Below, one piece after another: positions 17,590 to 25,002 of a stretch of DNA of 64,000 bases. Both the position numbers and the translations under genes were made by a program. Origin of the DNA: Flocculibacter collagenilyticus (GTDB taxonomy: Bacteria > Pseudomonadota > Gammaproteobacteria > Enterobacterales > Alteromonadaceae). The notes under the pieces were generated by a model, which saw only the letters and a program-made list of their open reading frames with translations, ran no database searches and was not told the origin of the DNA. Position 1 is the first letter of the stretch; every line of letters begins with the position of its first letter. Where the stretch lies: assembly GCF_016469335.1 (NCBI RefSeq), contig NZ_CP059888.1, positions 434,001-498,000 on the forward strand, in the 5' to 3' direction.

Positions 17590-18912
17590 ATGAATAAGTT
17601 AATACGTTTTATACAAATGGTAGGGCTAAGTACACTATTTATTTTGTCAGGATGTAATTCAGACAATAAAACAACGACGAATACACTAACCAGCAATACG
17701 AATCCCGTTACGGACACAGCTAGCACGTTAACCAGTGACAATAAACAAGATGTTCAAGTAGGTATTCGCCCTTACTTTTTGATAGATGACATGCAAGATA
17801 GCGATTTAAAAACAAGCTTGGAAGAATGTAAGGACGGTCCTTTTTATAAAACAGACTTTTCAATTGGCCATCGTGGTGCTGCTATGCAATACCCTGAGCA
17901 TACCAAAGAGTCCTATATTGCTGCGGCGAGAATGGGGGCGGGTATTGTTGAGTGTGACGTTACTTTTACACAAGACAAAGAACTAGTGTGTCGTCATTCG
18001 CAATGTGATTTACATACAACTACTAATATTCTTGCTATCCCTGAATTAGCCGCTAAATGTAGTGTGCCATTTACTCCTGCCGATCCAGTTAACGGTATAG
18101 CCGCAACTGCAAAGTGTTGTACGAGCGATATTACTGTGGAAGAGTTTTTAACGCTACAAGGGAAAATGGACGGTGCTAACCCTAACGCTACAACTGTAGA
18201 AGAGTATTTACAAGGTACTCCTAATTGGCGAACTGACTTATATTCATCAAGTGGAACACTAATGACTCACGCACAAAGCATAGAGTTATTTAAATCATTG
18301 AATGTAAAAATGACTCCTGAGCTTAAATCGCCAGCAGTTACCATGCCATTTGATGGGTTTAGTCAGCAGCAATACGCGCAAAAGATGCTTGATGAATACG
18401 TGAATGCACAAGTTCCAGCTAGCGACGTGTTTCCGCAGTCTTTTAATCTTGAAGATGTAAAGTACTGGATAAACAATGCGCCAGACTTTGCTGCGCAAAG
18501 TGTGTATTTAGACGGTCGATATGACCAAGCAGGATTTGACCCACAAAACCAAGCAACGTGGCAACCAAGTATGCATGAATTGGTGGCTGATGGCGTAAAA
18601 ATTATTGCTCCGCCACTATGGATGCTAGTAACACTAGGTTCAGATAACGAAATGGTGCCTTCAGCATATGCAGTTGCTGCAAAAGAGGCAGGTTTAGACA
18701 TTATTACATGGACGCTGGAGCGTTCAGGCACCTTGAAAAATGGCGGCGGCTGGTATTATCAATCGGTAAAAGACATTACTGATAATGACGGCGACGCATT
18801 TGAACTGTTGGACGTGCTTGCAAAAGAAGTGGGTGTCATTGGCGTATTTAGTGACTGGCCAGGTACGGTAAGCTATTACGCAAGCTGTAAAGGGTTCGAT
18901 AAAAGTAAATAG
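17590..18912 (+). CDS. Glycerophosphodiester phosphodiesterase, lipoprotein
   Basis: The 440-residue protein has a lipoprotein signal ending LFILSGC (lipid-modified Cys at about residue 22), then a low-complexity Thr/Asn linker. The GDPD TIM-barrel domain starts at [19 protein letters not shown] (HR and E of the active site), with [18 protein letters not shown] containing the E-x-D metal ligands and second His. The later [11 protein letters not shown] corresponds to the conserved E-K strand. It hydrolyses glycerophosphodiesters to glycerol-3-phosphate and an alcohol, probably at the outer membrane. Longer than cytoplasmic UgpQ types, with an insertion rich in Cys (AKCCTSDI). AGGAG lies 10 nt upstream of the start. 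Confidence 0.85.
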   Translation: MNKLIRFIQMVGLSTLFILSGCNSDNKTTTNTLTSNTNPVTDTASTLTSDNKQDVQVGIRPYFLIDDMQDSDLKTSLEECKDGPFYKTDFSIGHRGAAMQYPEHTKESYIAAARMGAGIVECDVTFTQDKELVCRHSQCDLHTTTNILAIPELAAKCSVPFTPADPVNGIAATAKCCTSDITVEEFLTLQGKMDGANPNATTVEEYLQGTPNWRTDLYSSSGTLMTHAQSIELFKSLNVKMTPELKSPAVTMPFDGFSQQQYAQKMLDEYVNAQVPASDVFPQSFNLEDVKYWINNAPDFAAQSVYLDGRYDQAGFDPQNQATWQPSMHELVADGVKIIAPPLWMLVTLGSDNEMVPSAYAVAAKEAGLDIITWTLERSGTLKNGGGWYYQSVKDITDNDGDAFELLDVLAKEVGVIGVFSDWPGTVSYYASCKGFDKSK

Positions 18913-18922
18913 GATAGAAGCA

Positions 18923-18957
18923 TTGTAAGCTAAGCATTTTTAAGCATTAGCTTACAA
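18923..18957 (+). terminator. Perfect 11-bp hairpin after the GDPD gene
   Basis: TTGTAAGCTAA and TTAGCTTACAA are fully complementary across a 13-nt loop, 10 nt after the stop codon. There is no U-tract after it, so its role in termination is uncertain. Confidence 0.45.
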
Positions 18958-19121
18958 AGTTAAGCATGATTATTAATATTTTGAAACGATTTAATTGCCT
19001 CAGAATTTGGCTTTTGCGGTTAATTTTGTTTTGATGTCTGCTACGGGAACTATAAGGCCTAATTTCTTCCCTGGATCTAGGCTACAAAAATATAATTAGA
19101 TAGAAAATCGTAGGTATTAAA

Positions 19122-21800
19122 ATGAAAGGAAATTCTCCAACGCTAACGTTATTGGCAGCTTCAGTAGCTTTAGCTTTATCACTCGGTGCTCAACCTGCAT
19201 TTGCAGCGTCAAAAGCGACACCACAAGAAAGTGAAGAAAAGCCAACTGAGCAAGTTGAGTTAGCTAAAGATGATGTAGAAAACGAAGACGCAAAAGACGA
19301 CAAGAAGAAAGAAAAAAAGAAAAAATCTATTGCTGATCTAACCAAAGACAGCATAGTACATGACGGACTGTTTACTGTTTATCAGAGTAAAAAAGACGGT
19401 TCGTTAATGATGAAAGTAACGAAAGAACAAATGGATAAAGAGTTTATTCATTTTATGCAAAACCTAGACGGTCTTGCAGAGTTCCGTCATTTCCGTGGTG
19501 GTTACCGCGGCGCTAACATTTATTCATTCAATCGTCATTTTGACAAAGTAGAAATTCGCGCTGAAAACACGTCTTTCCATTTCGATGAAAATAGTCCTTT
19601 AGCACGCTCAAAAGACGCAAATATTAACCGCCCAATTTTAGCAAGCGTAAAAGTTGAAGCAGAAGATGAAGCAACGGGCGACGTGCTTATCAAAGCAGAC
19701 AAAATCTTCTTAACTGAAAGCCTACGTCAAATTAAAGCGTCTAAAAACCCGAAAGATAAGCCGGGTAAAAAACATCAATTAGGTAAACTTAGTAAAGATA
19801 AAACTAAGTACGTTAGTATTCATAACTACCCTCAAAACACTGACTTAGAAATTGAATACGTGTACGACAACCCTGCGCCAGTTCGTCCTAGCAACAGAGG
19901 CATTTCAAATGGTGATTTTGCATTTACCGACGACCGTAGCATTGCATTAAAAGTACGCCATAGCTTTATTGCTGTGCCAGAAAATAGCTTCAAGCCTCGT
20001 TTTGATGACCCACGTGTCGGGTACTTTACTCAAATTAAACATGATATGACGAGCAGCGATGATGCAACACCGTACCGTGATGTAATTAATCGCTGGAACC
20101 TAGAAAAGAAAGATCCAAATGCGGCGTTATCAGAGCCAGTTGAACCGATTGTGTGGTGGATTGAAAACACAACGCCAATGGAGTTCAGAGAGATTATTAA
20201 AGACGCTACCTTAGCGTGGAATAGCTCTTTTGAAAAAGCAGGGTTTAAAAATGCGGTACAAGTAAAAGTACAGCCAGACGACGCTGAGTGGGATGCGGGC
20301 GACATTCGTTATAACGTAATGCGCTGGACATCATCACCACGTGCAGTATTTAGTGGTTACGGTCCTAGTTTTGCTAACCCTCGTACCGGTCAGCTTTTAG
20401 GGGCTGATATCATGCTCGAGTTTGCTGGCTTTACCCGCCGTCTAGATGCATATAAAGCATTTGATGTAAGTGCAGCAGATGCTGAGCATGTAGAGCACGA
20501 CGCTGACGATGCAATGATGATGGATCACAGTGCGCTGTATGAGTCTGCATTGTTCGGACAATACGCGATGCTTGCAATGGATGCAAATGACGCTGACAGA
20601 GAGCGTTTTACGAAAGAGTTTTTATACTACTTAGTATTACATGAAGTGGGACATACACTAGGTCTAAACCACAACATGAAAGCAACTCAGTTGCTTGATG
20701 ACGAAGAAGTGCATGACAAGAGCATTACTGACAAGCATGGCTTACAAGGTTCAGTAATGGATTACCCAAGTATTAACTTCGCGCCTAAAGGTGTTGAGCA
20801 AGGTGCGTACTACACATCTAAGCCAGGTGCGTACGATGATTGGGCCATTGAATTTGGTTATGCGCCAGCGTTAACTGATATGACAGCAGAAAAGCAACGC
20901 ATTGATAAGTTGTTAGCACGTTCTACTGAGCCTGCACTTACCTTTGGTAACGATGCTGATGATATGCGTTCACCGGGTAAAGGTATTGACCCGCGTGTAA
21001 TGATTTATGATATGTCTAGCGATGCAGTAAGCTACGCTGAAGATCGTTTGAACCTCGTTAATAGCTTAATGAAAGATTTAAAAACGCGCTTTAGCGATGA
21101 AAATGAATCGTATCAGGCCTTAACGAACGCCTTCGTAACATTACAACGTGAATATGCACGTAATGCGCAAGTTGTTTCTCGTTATATTGGTGGTGTTTAT
21201 GTAGACCGTGGTTTTGTTGGTCAAGAAGGGGCGAAACGTCCATTTACGCCAGTTGAAAAAGCTAAGCAAAAGCAAGCAATGGATGTACTTAATGCGCATT
21301 TATTTGCACCTGATGCATTTGAAATGAATGAAGATTTAATCAGTCATTTACAGCAGCAGCGTCGTGGTTTCTACTTCTTCGGTAAAACAGAAGATCCTAA
21401 GCTACACGATATGGTACTTAGCTCGCAAAAAGCTGTGATGGCGCATTTATTACATCCAAATGTATTAAAGCGTATTCAAGATTCTAGCCTATACGGTAAC
21501 GAATACTCGCTTGCAGACATGATGGGCGATTTAACAGAAGGTGTATTTAAAGCGGATGCTAAATCTAACGTTAACTCGTTCCGCCAAAACTTACAGCGCA
21601 TGTACGTTGAAAAGTTAGCTGGCATGCTTAAAGCGAAGAAAACGGATGGTGGCAAACACGCTGCACAAGCACTAGCACGTTACAACTTAAAGAAAATTAA
21701 GACCATGTTACGTACTAAACGCAATAATGCAGAGAGTATTGCTCATAAAGAGCAGCTAGACTATATGATTACTAAGGCGCTTGATCCTAAAGCGAGTTAA
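19122..21800 (+). CDS. Exported zinc-dependent metalloprotease (DUF5117/DUF4953 type)
   Basis: An 892-residue protein with a signal peptide (SPTLTLLAASVALALSLGAQ, cleavage near AFAAS) and a long Lys/Glu/Asp-rich linker. The DUF5117-like region follows (DGLFTVYQSKKDGSLMMKV). The metzincin zinc site is HEVGHTLGLNH at about residues 507-517 (H-E-x-x-H-x-x-G-x-x-H), and the Met-turn candidate is SVMDYPSINF. The C-terminal half is helical. Related large proteins are widespread in marine Alteromonadales and Bacteroidetes and are predicted periplasmic or secreted peptidases. Length is normal for the family. It is followed by a strong terminator. Confidence 0.85.
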   Translation: MKGNSPTLTLLAASVALALSLGAQPAFAASKATPQESEEKPTEQVELAKDDVENEDAKDDKKKEKKKKSIADLTKDSIVHDGLFTVYQSKKDGSLMMKVTKEQMDKEFIHFMQNLDGLAEFRHFRGGYRGANIYSFNRHFDKVEIRAENTSFHFDENSPLARSKDANINRPILASVKVEAEDEATGDVLIKADKIFLTESLRQIKASKNPKDKPGKKHQLGKLSKDKTKYVSIHNYPQNTDLEIEYVYDNPAPVRPSNRGISNGDFAFTDDRSIALKVRHSFIAVPENSFKPRFDDPRVGYFTQIKHDMTSSDDATPYRDVINRWNLEKKDPNAALSEPVEPIVWWIENTTPMEFREIIKDATLAWNSSFEKAGFKNAVQVKVQPDDAEWDAGDIRYNVMRWTSSPRAVFSGYGPSFANPRTGQLLGADIMLEFAGFTRRLDAYKAFDVSAADAEHVEHDADDAMMMDHSALYESALFGQYAMLAMDANDADRERFTKEFLYYLVLHEVGHTLGLNHNMKATQLLDDEEVHDKSITDKHGLQGSVMDYPSINFAPKGVEQGAYYTSKPGAYDDWAIEFGYAPALTDMTAEKQRIDKLLARSTEPALTFGNDADDMRSPGKGIDPRVMIYDMSSDAVSYAEDRLNLVNSLMKDLKTRFSDENESYQALTNAFVTLQREYARNAQVVSRYIGGVYVDRGFVGQEGAKRPFTPVEKAKQKQAMDVLNAHLFAPDAFEMNEDLISHLQQQRRGFYFFGKTEDPKLHDMVLSSQKAVMAHLLHPNVLKRIQDSSLYGNEYSLADMMGDLTEGVFKADAKSNVNSFRQNLQRMYVEKLAGMLKAKKTDGGKHAAQALARYNLKKIKTMLRTKRNNAESIAHKEQLDYMITKALDPKAS

Positions 21801-21833
21801 TCATACCAATACAACCAATGTTTAATGTTTGAT

Positions 21834-21864
21834 AAAGCGCACTTCATATGGAGTGCGCTTTTTT
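21834..21864 (+). terminator. Rho-independent terminator of the metalloprotease gene
   Basis: GCGCACT/AGTGCGC stem with an 8-nt loop followed by TTTTTT; it lies between convergent genes. Confidence 0.88.
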
Positions 21865-21883
21865 AATGGTCGATGAGTAGATC

Positions 21884-22849
21884 TTAACGGTAAGAGGGAT
21901 GTTCGGTAGGAGCTCTTTTCTTATACTGCTTTTTGGGAAGTATAGAGCCAAGTCCAAACTGGAATAGCCACAGAATCATTAATGGTAAAATAACCACTTC
22001 TAATACTTCTGCTGCAATATGTTTATAGATGCTTTGATGCATAGTAGAAACATGCTGATTAATACTGTGACGATTCGCATCAAAAATCTTCAATGCGTGC
22101 TCGGCACTATTCTTAAGAGAAAGCTCTTTGTTGTTCGCTTGCTGATAGTCAAACAGCTCGTTATGCTGATTTAAGCCGTGATTCACTTGTTGCGATATAG
22201 GATGGGTAATTGCATTTGAAATGATGGAAGTTAGTGTGATCGAAAGCGGTAGCGCAATAAATAACAACGCGAATAATAACGTAGCAGCGCGTAAAAACTT
22301 ATACACTTGCATAGCTAATTTAGCTTTTAATAGGCGCAATGTTTCATAGCCTAGCCACACTATTGTGAGAAAAAGTAGGTAATTCTCAAATATCCGTTCT
22401 ACTAACCCAACCACTATTTTTGTGATCATGAGTACCGACAAACTTTGCAATGAAAACGACCACGCGTAATCAAGTAGTTCTTTTAGTGGCTCTACAATTC
22501 TACCTAATTGCACTTCAGCTTCGATAAAAAATGACACGCCACCTTGGCTACTTTCTACAACAGATAAGCCCGCTTTTGCAGTACTAATTAATAAGAACGT
22601 ATCTTGGGCAGCGGTTTCTGAAGTATTAAGAAATTGAGTAGCTTGTTGAGTAATATAATCTCTGCCTAATGCGTTAAGTATATTGTCGGTTATATGTAAG
22701 AAACTTAGCACAACTATTAGCAATGCAAGTAAGGCTCTTATTTTTTGCCAAGTTGGCTGTGAACGTATACGTTGGATAATACTTTGCTGTTGGTGCGGTA
22801 AGTCGCCCGATGACGTATGTTCAGTGTGTTCAGTTACTGCTTGCTGCAT
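21884..22849 (-). CDS. Multi-pass membrane protein of unknown function
   Basis: A 321-residue protein without a recognised family. A hydrophilic N-terminus with a His/Gln-rich stretch precedes hydrophobic segments at about 38-58 (IRALLALLIVVLSFLHIT), 130-150, 157-175 (YLLFLTIVWLGYETL), 185-210 (ATLLFALLFIALPLSITLTS) and 285-305 (VVILPLMILWLFQFGL). Between TM4 and TM5 lies a soluble helical loop of about 70 residues. It overlaps the 3' end of the lysozyme gene by 16 nt and is the last gene of a four-gene operon, which suggests a role linked to the lysozyme, perhaps export or immunity; this is inference. Confidence 0.65.
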   Translation of the reverse strand: MQQAVTEHTEHTSSGDLPHQQQSIIQRIRSQPTWQKIRALLALLIVVLSFLHITDNILNALGRDYITQQATQFLNTSETAAQDTFLLISTAKAGLSVVESSQGGVSFFIEAEVQLGRIVEPLKELLDYAWSFSLQSLSVLMITKIVVGLVERIFENYLLFLTIVWLGYETLRLLKAKLAMQVYKFLRAATLLFALLFIALPLSITLTSIISNAITHPISQQVNHGLNQHNELFDYQQANNKELSLKNSAEHALKIFDANRHSINQHVSTMHQSIYKHIAAEVLEVVILPLMILWLFQFGLGSILPKKQYKKRAPTEHPSYR

Positions 22850-23637
22850 GATAGCGCCTCCAATGCTTGTGTCGACGATGAAAAGTAACTGAGATCGACA
22901 GGGCTATTTATGCCATGAACTTTGCCTTTACTGGAATACTGCCAAAACAACCATGAACTCCAGCCATCCGGGATTCGAGGTTTTACACTGTATTCTGCAA
23001 GCCAAAGTGCATATTCGCCAAACTCATGATCGTTTAATTGGCTCCAAAAGCCGGGAGAGGTGTAAATAATAGGCTTGCACATTGTTGTTTCACTGACATG
23101 CGATAAAAACAGTTTTAGCTCATCTATTACCTGTTTAGCACTTACATTTTCGAATGCTTCAATATCAATAACAGGAGGTAACTCCCCAAAGTCGTGCTGA
23201 GTCGTCGATAGAAAGTGCTTGGCTTGCTGCTGTGCATCTAAAGACGGATCAAAGTAATGATATACACCTCGTTTAATACCCGCTTTTTTCGTTTGATGCC
23301 AGTTGTGGTGATATTGCTTATCAATGGTGTGAATGCCTTGAGTCGCCTTCACAAAAGCAAAGTGTACGCCAGTACTTGCTACTTTATGCCAGTCTACTTT
23401 GCCTTGGTAGTGTGATACATCAATGCCTTTTAAATAGTCCTCGGAAGAGTGAATAGGCTGTTCTTTTTGGAGCATATTTTTACTAATTTCATGATTATTG
23501 ATGGTGATTTTTGTGTTGTTAGGGGATGCAGCCACCTTACCCGCATGTAAGGTGACGCATAATGCGAGTACTCCCCATGCTTTTGTATTTTTATTAGTGA
23601 AAGCGAAAGTGTGCTTAATTTTTTGAAATTCGGTCAT
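22834..23637 (-). CDS. Glycoside hydrolase family 25 (Chalaropsis-type) lysozyme
   Basis: GH25 enzymes cut the beta-1,4 bond between N-acetylmuramic acid and N-acetylglucosamine. The 267-residue protein has a putative signal sequence (WGVLALCVTLHAGKVAAS) after a basic N-terminus. The catalytic domain shows GIDVSHYQGKVDWHKVA, FAFVKATQG, KRGVYHYFDPS and the catalytic DIE in LPPVIDIEAF, then YTSPGFW and LWLAEY with a terminal W-x-Q (WLFWQYSSKG). All GH25 active-site residues are present. Such lysozymes are common in phages and Gram-positives; here no phage genes adjoin. It sits between the LEA-like protein and the membrane protein in one operon. Confidence 0.85.
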   Translation of the reverse strand: MTEFQKIKHTFAFTNKNTKAWGVLALCVTLHAGKVAASPNNTKITINNHEISKNMLQKEQPIHSSEDYLKGIDVSHYQGKVDWHKVASTGVHFAFVKATQGIHTIDKQYHHNWHQTKKAGIKRGVYHYFDPSLDAQQQAKHFLSTTQHDFGELPPVIDIEAFENVSAKQVIDELKLFLSHVSETTMCKPIIYTSPGFWSQLNDHEFGEYALWLAEYSVKPRIPDGWSSWLFWQYSSKGKVHGINSPVDLSYFSSSTQALEALSCSKQ

Positions 23638-23724
23638 TATATTTTCCAGCTTGCCCTTACATGTTTTTGTGTGCTTTACATGATTTGTTGAGGTTATGTT
23701 GTGCCATCTTTGTGATATATCGCA

Positions 23725-25002
23725 TTACTTTGCTTTCTTGATTAGCCACTCTTCAAACGTGCCAATCTCCTTCATCAATGTAATAGACTGGTTATTACCT
23801 CTATTTGAAAGATAGTTATGCCACTGGCTTGATAAAAAGCTAACAGGCTCGTTCAATAACACATCGCGTTTTGTATTAGGTTCATCTTTATTGACTAAGG
23901 TGAATAATTCCCAACCTTTTTGCGCGTTCATCATTTGCGCAGAGTCGCCATTTTTATCACCACGAGCAGAAATGTAGTTATGCCAAGCTTGTGAACAAAT
24001 AGCGATGGGATCACCAAATTTTATTGGGCTGGTATCGTGAATATTGTTGGGGTTTACAAGTACAAATTTTTCCCATGGTCCCGCTTTGCTCATACTGCCA
24101 ACTTGGCTATGATCGTCCTTGCCGCGCGCTGACAAGTAACCTTTATGTTGCAGGTTATATAAGTTAACAGGGGAATTAAACGCTAATTGTGCTTGCTGGT
24201 ATTGTGCTAACGCGTGCTGGGCGGCATTAATACTCTTGGTGTCTTTTACTATCGCCACTGGCTGTACCGTTTGTTGCGCTGTTTTTTCTGCGCTTGAAAT
24301 TAATGTATTAACGTCTTTACCAATTCCTTCACCAATATTGACCGCAAAGTCAGCAATATTTTGCAGCTCTTTCTCAATGGCTTTTTGAGCCACTTTTTCA
24401 AACTTCACTAGGTCTTTAAAATCGATATGCAATGATAAGGTTTTACTTTGCCCTGCAATGAGTAGCTTCAGTTTTAAATTAAATTCAGCACCTTGCATCG
24501 CACTTAAATGGGTATCAATATGCGCACTTTTTATTTGTACGGGTACTTTGCTGGTTAGATTTATCCATTGTTGCAGTCCATTTAACGTTAACTGAGTGAC
24601 CGAGTTAACCGCTGACAATTGACCTTTGGCAATACTCAAACCCGTTAACGCGGTTTGTTTAGATATATTCAGTGCGGTGTTTTCAGCTTTTAATGCTTCA
24701 ATTTCCGACCAAACTTTCGCGATTTCTGCCGCTGCCGCTGCTTTTTTTATCGTGGTGTTTGCTGTTTTTTCAGCTTCTTTTGCTGCTTGTTCAGCAACTT
24801 TAGCCGCCTCTTTTGCCGTGTTGGATGCTACTTTAGCAACGTCATTAGCAGTGTGTACTACCGTATTTGCAGCATCATTAGCGGTATTGGTTACTGTATG
24901 TGATACCGTATTGGCTGCACTAGTTGCTGTGTGAGACACATCCGATGCTGTTTTTTTGGCGGCATGACTAACCGTTTTAACCGCTTTTGAAAACCAACTC
25001 AT
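23725..25002 (-). CDS. LEA-like helical repeat protein with a C-terminal beta-trefoil-like domain
   Basis: A 425-residue protein of novel-looking architecture. Residues 10-100 are an Ala/Thr/Asn-rich amphipathic helix with quasi 11-residue repeats (AANTVSHTVTN, AANTVVHTAND, VAKVASNTAKE), as in late-embryogenesis-abundant-type proteins. The middle is helical plus beta. The C-terminal part (about 285-425) has three units starting HKGYLSARG, WHNYISARG and WHNYLSNRG, each ending in a W-E-x-F-like strand (PWEKFVLVN, GWELFTLVN, TFEEWLI): three-fold repetition as in fascin/ricin-type beta-trefoils. There is no signal peptide. Its ATG abuts the stop of the upstream 877-residue gene, so the two are translationally coupled. 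Function unknown. Confidence 0.7.
   Translation of the reverse strand: MSWFSKAVKTVSHAAKKTASDVSHTATSAANTVSHTVTNTANDAANTVVHTANDVAKVASNTAKEAAKVAEQAAKEAEKTANTTIKKAAAAAEIAKVWSEIEALKAENTALNISKQTALTGLSIAKGQLSAVNSVTQLTLNGLQQWINLTSKVPVQIKSAHIDTHLSAMQGAEFNLKLKLLIAGQSKTLSLHIDFKDLVKFEKVAQKAIEKELQNIADFAVNIGEGIGKDVNTLISSAEKTAQQTVQPVAIVKDTKSINAAQHALAQYQQAQLAFNSPVNLYNLQHKGYLSARGKDDHSQVGSMSKAGPWEKFVLVNPNNIHDTSPIKFGDPIAICSQAWHNYISARGDKNGDSAQMMNAQKGWELFTLVNKDEPNTKRDVLLNEPVSFLSSQWHNYLSNRGNNQSITLMKEIGTFEEWLIKKAK

Noticed and set aside
24626-24934. Plus-strand Ala/Val-rich frame resembling a membrane protein
   Set aside because: It is the complement of the LEA-like Ala/Thr repeat of the minus-strand gene, whose codon pattern creates it.
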